From the NCBI GenBank assembly GCA_947489585.1, contig CANLEE010000002.1, forward strand, positions 299,561 to 363,560: a stretch of 64,000 nt of DNA, in the 5' to 3' direction. Both the position numbers and the translations under genes were made by a program. A model generated the notes under the pieces. The model made no database searches. It saw only the letters and a program-made list of their open reading frames with translations, and had not been told where the DNA came from. Below, in pieces: positions 1-8,530 of the stretch; the first letter of the stretch is position 1; every line of letters begins with the position of its first letter. The stretch is from an uncultured Psychroserpens sp. Lineage in GTDB: Bacteria; Bacteroidota; Bacteroidia; Flavobacteriales; Flavobacteriaceae.

Positions 1-149
1 TCAAGGTTATCTAAAACATCATCATCTACTTTAGACTTACCAGCAACCGCTTTGTTTAGTTTCGAGAAAAACGATGTTTTCGATTTCTCTAGCCCTTTAT
101 CAAGGGTTTCTTTTTTTTCCGAAGAAAATATTTTTTTAAAAAAACTCAT
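1..149 (-). CDS. ftsY: Signal recognition particle receptor FtsY, N-terminal part (runs off the window)
   Basis: Only the first 49 codons are present; the gene continues past position 1. The translation starts MSFFKKIFSSEKKETLDKG and continues with LEKSKTSFFSKLNKAVAGK and VDDDVLDNL. This is the amphipathic start and the beginning of the helical N domain of FtsY, the GTPase that docks SRP-bound ribosomes at the SecYEG translocon. The GTPase domain itself is not visible, so the call rests on this N-terminal signature and on the flavobacterial gene order rpmB-rpmG-DUF4295-ftsY. A hairpin terminator lies between it and the upstream DUF4295 gene, so it may have its own promoter in 150-240. Confidence 0.85.
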   Translation of the reverse strand, partial: MSFFKKIFSSEKKETLDKGLEKSKTSFFSKLNKAVAGKSKVDDDVLDNL

Positions 150-243
150 CCTTTTGTTATAGTTATAACATCTTAAGCAATTTCCTTGCCTTTAATTTTT
201 ACTGCTAATTTGGCAGATAATCGTTCAAATATAGACATAAAAA

Positions 244-269
244 AACTGCTTTCAAATATGAAAGCAGTT
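244..269 (-). terminator. Intrinsic terminator of the rpmB-rpmG-DUF4295 operon
   Basis: A perfect 10-bp stem (244-253 with 260-269) with a 6-base loop. Read on the minus strand it is followed by a T run (the A run at 239-245 on the plus strand). It sits just downstream of the DUF4295 stop codon. Confidence 0.8.
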
Positions 270-292
270 CGTAATTAGATAAAAAATCTAAT

Positions 293-445
293 TTATTTCT
301 TGTTTAAAAAATCATTGACAAACTCTGGTGCCATTACTGACTCAACAAACATGTAAGCGCCAGTTTTTGGTGACTTTACCATTTTGATCGCTTTTGTAAG
401 TCTTTTAGATCCTGTTTGTAATGATGCTACTGATTTCTTTGCCAT
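293..445 (-). CDS. DUF4295 family small basic protein, ribosome-associated gene neighbour
   Basis: A 50-residue lysine-rich protein beginning MAKKSVASLQTGSKRLTKA and ending VNDFLNKK. The length, the MAKKSVAS start and the position directly after rpmG match the Bacteroidota-specific DUF4295 family, which sits between rpmG and ftsY in most flavobacteria. Its role is unproven; the basic composition and the company of two large-subunit proteins suggest ribosome binding. The ATG at 445-443 lies 13 bases after the rpmG stop, so the three genes are probably co-transcribed up to the hairpin at 244-269. Confidence 0.85.
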   Translation of the reverse strand: MAKKSVASLQTGSKRLTKAIKMVKSPKTGAYMFVESVMAPEFVNDFLNKK

Positions 446-458
446 GACTTATATTTTT

Positions 459-641
459 TTATTTAATCTCTTTGTGAACTGTCATACGCTTTAAAATTGG
501 ATTAAATTTCTTAATCTCCATTCTATCTGGCGTATTTTTTTTATTTTTTGTAGTAATGTAACGAGATGTTCCTGGTTGTCCAGACTCTTTGTGCTCAGTA
601 CATTCTAATATAACCTGTATTCTATTTCCTTTTTTTGCCAT
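459..641 (-). CDS. rpmG: 50S ribosomal protein bL33
   Basis: A 60-residue basic protein with the bL33 pattern: [18 protein letters not shown], then [21 protein letters not shown] and a C-terminal [19 protein letters not shown]. It belongs to the large ribosomal subunit near the E site. Only one Cys (residue 14) is present and the CxxC zinc pairs are missing, so this is the zinc-free (C-minus) form. It lies between rpmB and DUF4295 on the same strand with short spacers, forming a small ribosomal operon. Confidence 0.95.
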   Translation of the reverse strand: MAKKGNRIQVILECTEHKESGQPGTSRYITTKNKKNTPDRMEIKKFNPILKRMTVHKEIK

Positions 642-668
642 TGTACGTGTATTTAACGCGTTATGCTA

Positions 669-905
669 TTATTTTAAAAATCCTTTGGATTTAGCTTCTT
701 TGATTGCAGCAGAAATACCAACCTTGTTGATAGTCTTTAATGCAGAAGTTGATACTTTTAAAGTGATCCACTCATCTTGTTCTGGAATATAGAAACGCTT
801 TTTGATTAAGTTAGCGTTAAATTTACGCTTCGTTTTATTCATTGCGTGAGATACGTTGTTTCCAACCATCGCTTTCTTTCCAGTAAGTTCACAAACTCTT
901 GACAT
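669..905 (-). CDS. rpmB: 50S ribosomal protein bL28
   Basis: A 78-residue basic protein with the bL28 hallmark start MSRVCELTGKKAMVGNNVSHAMNKTKRKFN, followed by ITLKVSTSALKTINKVG and a C-terminal KEAKSKGFLK. It is a structural component of the large ribosomal subunit. It is the promoter-proximal gene of the rpmB-rpmG-DUF4295 unit; rpmG starts 27 bases downstream of its stop. The 81-base gap to cinA upstream probably holds the operon promoter. Confidence 0.96.
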   Translation of the reverse strand: MSRVCELTGKKAMVGNNVSHAMNKTKRKFNANLIKKRFYIPEQDEWITLKVSTSALKTINKVGISAAIKEAKSKGFLK

Positions 906-986
906 TTCTTTCTAACTTTAAATTATGTTCTTTTAAAACAGGGTGCAAATTTAATAAAACTTTACAATACCCACAAACTAAAAGTG

Positions 987-2234
987 CTACTTTTTTAAAA
1001 TTTCTTTTTGTAACATTTCAAAGGCTTTATTTGCTGCTTTATTAATCACTTTCACACGATGATTACCAAAACTAAATTTCTCAGAATACACCTGATCTTT
1101 CGTAGCAATGGCAATATAAACTATCCCTAAATCTTCGGCCGTATCATCTTTTGTTGGCCCCGCATTGCCTGTTGTAGCTATTGCATAATCAGTATGCAAT
1201 AATTCTCGCACATTACTTGCCATAGCTTCTGCTACTGCTCCACTTACCACAGAATGCTCATTTATTATACCCTCGGAAACGTTAAGCACATTAATTTTGG
1301 TTTCTTTAGTATAACTTACAACGCTTCCTTTAAAATATTTTGATGCACCAGCATTCACTGTAAAACGTTCAGCTATGAGTCCTCCTGTACAACTTTCGGC
1401 TGTTGCAACAGTTTTCTTCAATTCAGTAAGGCACTTTCCAATAGCTGCCTCTAAAGACAAGTCGTTTTCAAAACCAACGAAAATATCTTTAATTTGAGGT
1501 AATAATAATTGTGTTTGTTTTTCCATTTCGGCTTCAACAATCACTTTATCATTGCCTTTAGCAGATAAACGCAAACGCACACGACCCAAACTTGGCAAAT
1601 ACGCTAATTTGATAAACTCCGGTAATTCATTTTCAAAAGTCTCAATACGCTGAGCTAGTGTACTTTCTCCTAAACCATAGGTCAAAAATGTTTGATGCTG
1701 GATGTACGGAAATTGAAATTGACGTCTTAATTTTGGAATGACTTCATCTTCAATCAAGGCCTTCATCTCATAAGGTACTCCTGGTAAGGATATAAAAACG
1801 GTGTTGTTTTTTTCTAGCCACATGCCTGGAGCACTACCATATTTGTTCATCAATATTTCAGATTTTGAAGGTACCAATGCCTGATCTAAATTGACTTGCG
1901 TAACTGGTTTTTTAACGAAAGCCTCCCAAAGATGTTCAATGTTTTTCCTAACAGAACTATTTTCTATTAGCGTATCATCAAAATATTCGGCTATCGTTTT
2001 TTTAGTGATATCGTCTTTTGTAGGCCCTAAGCCACCAGTAATAATAACGATATCTGCATTGGCTTCAGCTTCAGAAAACGATTTCAGAATATGAGTTCGA
2101 TCATCTTGTACGGATGTGATTTGATACACCGAAACGCCAATTTTATTAAGCTGTTTTGCTATAAATGCAGAATTTGTGTCAACGATTTGTCCAATGAGAA
2201 TCTCATCACCAATGGTAATAATTTCTGCTTGCAT
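987..2234 (-). CDS. cinA: CinA family protein (NMN amidohydrolase / ADP-ribose pyrophosphatase type)
   Basis: At 415 aa this is the full two-domain CinA length. The N-terminal half is a molybdopterin-binding-like COG1058 domain with ITIGDEILIGQ (residues 6-16) and TGGLGPTKDD (66-75). The C-terminal half is the PncC domain with ESCTGGL (280-286) and TGNAGPTKDD near 356-365. The PncC domain hydrolyses nicotinamide mononucleotide to NaMN in pyridine-nucleotide salvage, and the COG1058 domain is an ADP-ribose pyrophosphatase in studied homologues. The start ATG shares one base with the stop of the upstream Hpt gene (TAATG), so translation is probably coupled. Confidence 0.93.
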   Translation of the reverse strand: MQAEIITIGDEILIGQIVDTNSAFIAKQLNKIGVSVYQITSVQDDRTHILKSFSEAEANADIVIITGGLGPTKDDITKKTIAEYFDDTLIENSSVRKNIEHLWEAFVKKPVTQVNLDQALVPSKSEILMNKYGSAPGMWLEKNNTVFISLPGVPYEMKALIEDEVIPKLRRQFQFPYIQHQTFLTYGLGESTLAQRIETFENELPEFIKLAYLPSLGRVRLRLSAKGNDKVIVEAEMEKQTQLLLPQIKDIFVGFENDLSLEAAIGKCLTELKKTVATAESCTGGLIAERFTVNAGASKYFKGSVVSYTKETKINVLNVSEGIINEHSVVSGAVAEAMASNVRELLHTDYAIATTGNAGPTKDDTAEDLGIVYIAIATKDQVYSEKFSFGNHRVKVINKAANKAFEMLQKEILKK

Positions 2235-2575
2235 TAGATGCTGAAGTCTTGTTTGAGTTCTGCCGTAGCATTCTCTACTGCAGTTAATACTAAGTCTAAT
2301 TCTTTAGAGCAGTCTTCTTCCCCCTTTTCAAATTTGCCCCAATCTTGAACTACGATTAGATCTTCAAGTACGCCAAGTTCAAATAAGTCTATTGTAGGTT
2401 TCATTTTATGAGCCGCTTGATACGTGTTGTAGAAATCTTGTTCAGCCACTGCTTTTTTGAGTCGTGCTGCATCTTCAGGCACTTCTTCTAAAAAAGCTTC
2501 AGCTAATGTCTGGATAAAATCCATATCATTATCTGCTAATTCACGAACTCTTGATAATTTGTAATGTTGTTCCAT
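2234..2575 (-). CDS. Orphan Hpt (histidine phosphotransfer) domain protein
   Basis: A 113-residue acidic helical protein. The phosphoacceptor motif is AAHKMKPTIDLF, with His56 as the likely phosphorylated residue, in the centre of a typical Hpt four-helix bundle (MDFIQTLAEAFLEEVPEDAARL before it, ATAELKQ after it). Hpt proteins relay phosphoryl groups between hybrid kinases and response regulators. No kinase or regulator gene is nearby, so the partners are encoded elsewhere. It overlaps cinA by one base and starts 2 bases after the FAH-family gene, which argues for one transcript. Confidence 0.8.
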   Translation of the reverse strand: MEQHYKLSRVRELADNDMDFIQTLAEAFLEEVPEDAARLKKAVAEQDFYNTYQAAHKMKPTIDLFELGVLEDLIVVQDWGKFEKGEEDCSKELDLVLTAVENATAELKQDFSI

Positions 2576-2577
2576 TA

Positions 2578-3189
2578 TTATTTTACTGTAATTGAAAACA
2601 ATTGCTTGTCTTCTATATATCCCTTTAATTTATCATTAGCAATAACTTTGCCAACTCCTGATGGAGTTCCTGTAAAGATAATATCTCCAATCTTTAAAGT
2701 AAAATATTTTGAGACATATTCTATAATTTCATCAATTTTCCAAAGCATCAAACTGGTATTTCCATTTTGGACTACACCATCATTTTTATGCAAACTAAAA
2801 TTGATATTATTTACATCTTTAAAATCACTTTTAGGTAACCATTCTCCAATTACAGCTGCACCATCGAAGGCTTTAGCTTTTTCCCAAGGCAAACCTTTTG
2901 CCTTAAGTTTTGCTTGTAAATCTCGAGCTGTAAAGTCGATACCTAAGCCAATTTGGTCATAATATTTATGAGCAAACTTTTTAGAGATGTGCTTTCCAAC
3001 TTTAGTAATCTTCACAAGAATTTCTACTTCATGATGTATATCTTCAGAAAAATCTGGAATAAAAAACGGTTGTTTCTTTAATAAGATAGAGGTGTCTGGC
3101 TTTAAAAACACAACAGGATCTGTAGGTCTTTCATTTTCGAACTCCTTAATATGCTCTGTATAATTACGCCCTATGCAAATAAGTTTCAT
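2578..3189 (-). CDS. Fumarylacetoacetate hydrolase (FAH) family protein
   Basis: A 203-residue single-domain FAH fold. Visible family motifs are ICIGRNYTEHIKEF near the start, the metal-binding HHEVEIL segment (about residues 52-58), IGLGIDFTARDLQ (about 81-93) and the C-terminal FTGTPSGVG. Members cleave C-C bonds in acylpyruvates (fumarylpyruvate, acetylpyruvate) or decarboxylate oxaloacetate, using Mg2+ held by Glu and Asp. The substrate cannot be read from sequence. It lies in a tight minus-strand run with Hpt and cinA and 40 bases downstream of an exonuclease gene. Confidence 0.88.
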   Translation of the reverse strand: MKLICIGRNYTEHIKEFENERPTDPVVFLKPDTSILLKKQPFFIPDFSEDIHHEVEILVKITKVGKHISKKFAHKYYDQIGLGIDFTARDLQAKLKAKGLPWEKAKAFDGAAVIGEWLPKSDFKDVNNINFSLHKNDGVVQNGNTSLMLWKIDEIIEYVSKYFTLKIGDIIFTGTPSGVGKVIANDKLKGYIEDKQLFSITVK

Positions 3190-3229
3190 TGTCTAGATAA
3201 TTTAGATGGTTAAACCTATTAAATTTATT

Positions 3230-4006
3230 TTAGGATAATTTATTATTAAAGGTTCGAAGCTTAATAGCAGTTAAAACCTTTTTAGTATATAGCGGAAAAT
3301 CTGCATTGAGCAGCCAACCAAAATAACCAGGTTCTTTTTCTAAAATTTCGGTTACTAATTTCCCTTTATGTTTTCCAAAAGAGAAACATTCTATACCGTC
3401 TTTATTATAAGAGATGAAACCAGCAAAATCAGCAAACTTATTACGCGAACTGAATTCTGCTAAAAATTTAGCATCATTTTCTAATTCTTCATATTTATCC
3501 AATTGTGCTTTTAGCACTTCATATGTGGCAATAGTATCGGCTTCGGCACTATGTGCATTATCAAGACTTTTTCCGCAGTAAAACTTGTATGCTGCACTCA
3601 AGGTACGTTGCTCCATTTTATGGAAAATGGTTTGCACATCAATAGATTGTGTATTCTTCATATCGAAATCGACATCGGCACGCAACATTTCTTCAGCAAG
3701 TAATGGAATATCAAATCGGTTAGAATTAAAACCACCTAAGTCAGAATCTTTAATCATTTGATATACCTCTTTGGAAATGTCTTTAAACGTTGGTTTATCC
3801 ATAACATCTGCATCAGAAATCCCATGAACCAAAGTGACATGTGGCGGAATAGGAATCGTTGGATTGACGCGTTGGGTATAGGTTTCCTCTTTCCCGTTAG
3901 GATGAACTTTTAAGATGGAAATTTCTACGACTCGGTCGTGGGTGATATTAATTCCTGTAGTTTCTAAATCGAAAAAACAGATAGGCTTTGTGAGATTGAG
4001 TTGCAT
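3230..4006 (-). CDS. DEDDh 3'-5' exonuclease, DNA polymerase III epsilon-like
   Basis: The start is placed at the ATG giving MQLNLTKPICFFDLETTG. An upstream ATG at 4057 would add 17 residues with no family similarity. Exo I is FDLETTG (Asp13 and Glu15), Exo II includes GFNSNRFDIPLLAEE, and Exo III is AHSAEADTIATYEVL, giving the DEDDh set of metal ligands. The last ~60 residues (FSFGKHKGKLVTEILEKEPGYFGWLL) form the small extra C-terminal domain seen in exonuclease X-type proteins. A role in DNA repair or proofreading is likely; it is not the polymerase-associated DnaQ by context. Confidence 0.88.
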   Translation of the reverse strand: MQLNLTKPICFFDLETTGINITHDRVVEISILKVHPNGKEETYTQRVNPTIPIPPHVTLVHGISDADVMDKPTFKDISKEVYQMIKDSDLGGFNSNRFDIPLLAEEMLRADVDFDMKNTQSIDVQTIFHKMEQRTLSAAYKFYCGKSLDNAHSAEADTIATYEVLKAQLDKYEELENDAKFLAEFSSRNKFADFAGFISYNKDGIECFSFGKHKGKLVTEILEKEPGYFGWLLNADFPLYTKKVLTAIKLRTFNNKLS

Positions 4007-4185
4007 GTAATCAATTTTGAGACAAAGATAGTTAGAATAAACAAAAGCGCATTGCAAAGTATTGAAAACACAGTTATTAGTTTCAAAAATATAATTCTCA
4101 GAAAACAGGTGTTTATACGTTATCCTAGTCCCACTAGTTAATTTAACTTAGTATCTAACTTTTAACACTAAAATCAACCATAATC

Positions 4186-5760
4186 ATGAACACTTTTTTA
4201 TCAAAATTGTTATCACTATTTTTAGTAATAACATTGGCAATATCATGTCACTCAAAGCATGACAAAAACGATCAGAAGAAAGACAAGCAATTTCGTTTTG
4301 AATATACACTTTCTGTAGAAGAAGCCAACTTAAAAAATGCACCTTCCTTACAGTCATTTGTCCATGGTGTAGATGGAGATGATTGGTTGCTTTTTGCTGG
4401 AAGAACGAACTCTATTGACTCACTTAACGGTGGTTTGCATAATTTAAATGCCAATTATGCAAACACCTCTTTTACGCCACCATCGTATAATGACAACATA
4501 TTTGTGTACAATGCGAAAAGTGATAAACGGTATGCTTTGTCTTTACCAACATTTAAATTAATGTTACAACAAGGATTTCCAAAAAATTATGCTGCATATG
4601 AAGGCTTTGAATCGGTCTTTAAAAATTCAAACGCTTTGGTCAAACAAAATGGCGAATACCTCTATGTTATAGGAGGCTATGGTCCTAAAGATTTTGCTTT
4701 TCCGAAAAATGGTTATGAAACTTACAATCAGGTTGCTAAAATTCATGTGAAGTCACTTATTCATCTTGTAAAAAAAGAGTATGAAAAAGTAAATGCTGAA
4801 AAATTTCTTTCTTTTGGTCGTGATAGCTCGCTTATTAGTACTGGAGGAGAGTTACAAGTTATGGGACCTGTATCATCACCTACATTTTATTTGGCAGGCG
4901 GTCATAACTTTGGAAGTGGTCAAAAATATGTAGATGCCGTTTATCCCTTTACGCTAACTGATTCTGTTCATAAATTAACAATTAACATACAAACAGCAAT
5001 TTCTGATGTCATTGATCCCACATTACCGATAGCTGATAATCTATCTACATTTAGAAGAAGAGATGGCCCAATTGCGCCAACAATTTATAAAAGCCCAGTA
5101 AATAATAACATTAATCAAGGACTTGCTTTTTACACAGGTGTATTTATGCCTGGAGCAGATTCAAACTTACAAGCTTGGAACAATGCTGTTTATGTTCACC
5201 CTAGTTTTGCAAATAAAGACGGTAAATTATTTACTATTGACACGGACTATAATCAAAATAATTACAACGTGTATTCATGCCCTAACTTTGTGGTTTATGA
5301 TTCTAAAACAGATGTATCCCATACCTTTTTAATTGGTGGTATTGGTGATGGCGAATTTGCAAAAAGTGGAAATTTATCAGGTTTTACAAATACAGCAGTT
5401 CGTATTGAAACTAATATTTCCAAATACCCATTAAGAAGTTCACATCATTTAATAAAGTCTAACCATTTATTCAATCAAAGTGATGACAATAGCCCTCCTT
5501 ATTATGGAGCAGAAGCCATTTTATTTGTAAATAGTGATATGCCATTGTATAAAATAGTTAGCAAAACTTCAACTACTGAAACAGAAATTTTAGATATGGC
5601 ATCTTTTAAAGGTTCGGATGTATCAATTGGATATATTTTTGGTGGCATTGAAGCCTTTCAATCTAATCCTGGAACCTATGGAAAAACCTTTTCTAAAGCT
5701 TCTAACAAAGTTTGGAAAGTGGTATTGAAAAAGAAACAAATAAAATTTAGGTTACTTTAA
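4186..5760 (+). CDS. Kelch-like lipoprotein of unknown function
   Basis: This 524-residue protein begins with a lipoprotein signal peptide, MNTFLSKLLSLFLVITLAISC, with Cys21 as the lipidated residue and a charged linker after it. The body contains repeated blades ending in hydrophobic-GG motifs (YVIGGYG, YLAGGHNFG, FLIGGIGDG, YIFGGIEAF) each followed by VYNAKSDKRY or NKVWKVVLK-type strands. This resembles a Kelch-type beta-propeller. I do not recognise a named family. It stands alone between divergent and same-strand neighbours, with a 179-base upstream region, and is likely anchored in the outer membrane or periplasm. Confidence 0.6.
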   Translation: MNTFLSKLLSLFLVITLAISCHSKHDKNDQKKDKQFRFEYTLSVEEANLKNAPSLQSFVHGVDGDDWLLFAGRTNSIDSLNGGLHNLNANYANTSFTPPSYNDNIFVYNAKSDKRYALSLPTFKLMLQQGFPKNYAAYEGFESVFKNSNALVKQNGEYLYVIGGYGPKDFAFPKNGYETYNQVAKIHVKSLIHLVKKEYEKVNAEKFLSFGRDSSLISTGGELQVMGPVSSPTFYLAGGHNFGSGQKYVDAVYPFTLTDSVHKLTINIQTAISDVIDPTLPIADNLSTFRRRDGPIAPTIYKSPVNNNINQGLAFYTGVFMPGADSNLQAWNNAVYVHPSFANKDGKLFTIDTDYNQNNYNVYSCPNFVVYDSKTDVSHTFLIGGIGDGEFAKSGNLSGFTNTAVRIETNISKYPLRSSHHLIKSNHLFNQSDDNSPPYYGAEAILFVNSDMPLYKIVSKTSTTETEILDMASFKGSDVSIGYIFGGIEAFQSNPGTYGKTFSKASNKVWKVVLKKKQIKFRLL

Positions 5761-5841
5761 TATGGAATAAATTAGCGAACTTACCATGATTATCAACTAT
5801 AATTTTCATTGATTAGCAACCAATAAATCTATTAGACAATT

Positions 5842-7029
5842 ATGAAAGTCAAATCCAATCGTATTGAATCTATCGATATTTTAAGAGGTCTAGTTATGGT
5901 TATCATGGCATTAGACCATGTGAGAGATTACTCCAATTTGGGATACCTTTATACTGATCCCACAAACATGGACACCACATCACCTGCACTATTTTTCACG
6001 CGATGGATTACTCATTTTTGCGCACCAGTTTTTGTGTTTTTAGCTGGAACTTCCGCATTTTTATATGGCTCTAAAAAGTCATCCAAAAAAGAATTAGCTA
6101 CGTTTTTATTTACACGTGGGCTTTGGCTTATATTTATTGAGTTAACAGTCGTTAATTTTGCGTGGACTTTTGATATTGGCTTAGGGTTACACATCTTTCA
6201 AGTGATTTGGGCTATTGGTATTTGTATGGTATTTATGGCAGCACTCATTTATCTGAATAAAAAGATACTCTTAGCTCTAGGTTTACTTATTCTATTTGCT
6301 CATAATCTTTTGGATGGTATCACTATGCAAGGTAATGATCCATTGTCTATATTATGGTATTATATACACCAACAAGGTTTCGCAGTGTTTAATAACGGAG
6401 AAAGTATGTTATTTCTCCCGTACCCTTTTGTCCCATGGTTAGGCATAATGATTCTTGGTTATTGTTTTGGACATTTTTATCAAAATGGATTTGATGTCAA
6501 GGTTCGTAAAAAATGGTTACTTTATTTTGGACTAGCTGCTATTGTTCTATTTATAGGCATTCGTTTTATTAACATCTACGGAAATTTGACACCTTGGAGC
6601 GAACAAAAGAATTTCACCTATTCGCTAATGTCTTTTCTAAACACAACTAAATACCCTCCATCACTCTTATATACATTAATGACTTTAGGTCCAGCCATGC
6701 TCTTTTTGTACGCTATAGAATCTATAAAGAATTGGCTTACAAATGTATTAGTGGTTATTGGTCGCGTGCCTTTTTTCTATTACATCCTACACTTGTATGT
6801 TATTCATCTATTTGGTATTATAGGGCTTACTATTTTAGGAGAAAATTGGAAAGAATTAATATACACACCACAACGATTTACTAGCGGGTTTCTAGCTGAC
6901 AAAGGCTTTGATTTATGGGTTACTTATGCTTTATGGATTTTTACTGTTGTATTGCTTTATCCGCTTTGTAAAAAGTATATGATCTATAAAGCGAATAATA
7001 GAGACAAATGGTGGCTGAGTTATTTGTAG
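5842..7029 (+). CDS. DUF1624 / heparan-alpha-glucosaminide N-acetyltransferase-like membrane protein
   Basis: A 395-residue polytopic membrane protein with about ten hydrophobic helices. The N-terminal IESIDILRGLVMVIMALDHVRDY is the signature of the DUF1624/HGSNAT acyltransferase family; the embedded His and Asp are the presumed catalytic pair. A second conserved helix reads VPFFYYILHLYVIHL. Relatives transfer acyl groups across a membrane to sugars or other acceptors, but the acceptor here is unknown. It starts 81 bases after the Kelch-like gene and ends before a two-way terminator. Confidence 0.78.
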   Translation: MKVKSNRIESIDILRGLVMVIMALDHVRDYSNLGYLYTDPTNMDTTSPALFFTRWITHFCAPVFVFLAGTSAFLYGSKKSSKKELATFLFTRGLWLIFIELTVVNFAWTFDIGLGLHIFQVIWAIGICMVFMAALIYLNKKILLALGLLILFAHNLLDGITMQGNDPLSILWYYIHQQGFAVFNNGESMLFLPYPFVPWLGIMILGYCFGHFYQNGFDVKVRKKWLLYFGLAAIVLFIGIRFINIYGNLTPWSEQKNFTYSLMSFLNTTKYPPSLLYTLMTLGPAMLFLYAIESIKNWLTNVLVVIGRVPFFYYILHLYVIHLFGIIGLTILGENWKELIYTPQRFTSGFLADKGFDLWVTYALWIFTVVLLYPLCKKYMIYKANNRDKWWLSYL

Positions 7030-7040
7030 ATAATAACATA

Positions 7041-7070
7041 AAAAAGCACAATCTTAGGATTGTGCTTTTT
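7041..7070. terminator. Bidirectional intrinsic terminator between convergent genes
   Basis: A perfect 13-bp inverted repeat (7041-7053 and 7058-7070) around a TTAG loop. The ends are A-rich on the left and T-rich on the right, so it can end transcripts from both the DUF1624 gene and the convergent E2 gene. Confidence 0.85.
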
Positions 7071-7105
7071 TATTTACGATTCTTGTTTTTCTAGGAATGA
7101 CAATA

Positions 7106-8440
7106 CTAAATCTCTCTATCAGAATCCCAAGCTTCTAAATAATCTTTTACAGCTTTTACAAATTGCCCGCCAAGTGCACCATTAACAACTCTATGGTCAT
7201 AAGAATGTGACATAAACATTCTATAACGAATGCCTATAAAATCACCTTCAGCAGTTTCAACAACAGCAGGTACTTTTCGTATAGCACCTAAAGCTAAAAT
7301 ACCTACTTGAGGTTGATTGATGATTGGTGTTCCCATAATACTACCGAAAGTACCAACATTTGTAACGGTATATGTTCCTCCAGAAATATCATCTGGTTTT
7401 AATTTATTGTCTCTAGCACGACCCGCTAAATCATTCACTTTTTTGGTCATCCCAACCAAGTTTAATTGATCAGCATCTTTAATAACTGGCACAATTAAGT
7501 TGCCATCTGGTAAGGCTGCAGCCATACCTAAATTGATATGCTTTTTCTTAATAATTGTATCTCCTTGAAGTGAAATATTCATCATTGGGAAATCGCGTAG
7601 CGCTTTGGCTACAGCTTCCATGAATATTGGTGTAAACGTTAAATTTTCACCTTCACGTTTTTTAAATTCATCTTTAACTTTGCTTCTCCAGTTCCATATT
7701 TTAGTAACATCGGCTTCGATAAAACTTTGAACGTGAGCAGAGGTTTGTACAGACTCAACCATATGATGCGCAATAAGTTTACCCATTCTGGTCATTTCTA
7801 TAATTTCATCTTCTCCACTAGCAACAACAGGAGTTGTTTCTGATTTTTTATCAGTTGTTTTAACTTGTGTTGGAGAAACTTTTGGCGTTTCTTGAATTGG
7901 CGCTGTTACTTGTGCAGGTTGTGATCCTCTAGTCTCAATATAAGACAGTATATCATTTTTAGTCACACGACCATCTTTTCCAGATCCTGTAATAGCATCT
8001 AATTCTGTTTGAGAAATACCTTCTTGTTTTGCTATATTTCTAACTAAAGGAGAATAAAAACGATCACCTGAATTCACTATGGGTGACGTAGTTTCTTTTG
8101 CAGCCACAACAGTTTGAGCAACCTCAGCCACAGCTTCAGAAATGACTTCTGAAACTACAGGCTCAGCTTTAGACTCCTCTGTGGCACCAGTATCATTACC
8201 ATCAGTTTCTATAACAGCTATGGTTTGACCTACTTGAACGACATCATCAACATCAAATAGTTTTTCAACCAAAACACCATCAACTTCGCTTGGCACTTCA
8301 CTATCGACTTTATCTGTAGCAATTTCAAAAACTGCTTCATCAGCTTCAATAGTGTCGCCAACTTCTTTTAACCAAGATGTAATTGTTGCTTCTGCAACAC
8401 TCTCTCCCATTTTAGGAAGCTTAAGTTCAAATTTTGCCAT
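7106..8440 (-). CDS. 2-oxo acid dehydrogenase E2 (dihydrolipoamide acyltransferase)
   Basis: At 444 aa the domain order is classic. The lipoyl domain covers residues 1-80 with the lipoylated Lys44 in EIATDKVDSEVPS. A long Ala/Glu/Thr linker follows, then the E1/E3-binding domain at about 128-168 (FYSPLVRNIAKQEG...GKDGRVTKNDIL), then the catalytic domain ending SHSYDHRVVNGALGGQF with His416. It transfers acyl groups from lipoate to CoA. The single lipoyl domain and the motif set fit a branched-chain or generic E2 rather than the pyruvate E2, which is at 52.0-53.6 kb. No E1 or E3 gene is adjacent. Confidence 0.88.
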   Translation of the reverse strand: MAKFELKLPKMGESVAEATITSWLKEVGDTIEADEAVFEIATDKVDSEVPSEVDGVLVEKLFDVDDVVQVGQTIAVIETDGNDTGATEESKAEPVVSEVISEAVAEVAQTVVAAKETTSPIVNSGDRFYSPLVRNIAKQEGISQTELDAITGSGKDGRVTKNDILSYIETRGSQPAQVTAPIQETPKVSPTQVKTTDKKSETTPVVASGEDEIIEMTRMGKLIAHHMVESVQTSAHVQSFIEADVTKIWNWRSKVKDEFKKREGENLTFTPIFMEAVAKALRDFPMMNISLQGDTIIKKKHINLGMAAALPDGNLIVPVIKDADQLNLVGMTKKVNDLAGRARDNKLKPDDISGGTYTVTNVGTFGSIMGTPIINQPQVGILALGAIRKVPAVVETAEGDFIGIRYRMFMSHSYDHRVVNGALGGQFVKAVKDYLEAWDSDREI

Positions 8441-8530
8441 ATCTGTAATATAAGGTCAATAATTGGTTTGTTGATTGCAAAATTAATGAAAAACCAAAAC
8501 AATTGTTGAGATTTTTTCAAAAAATTATCA

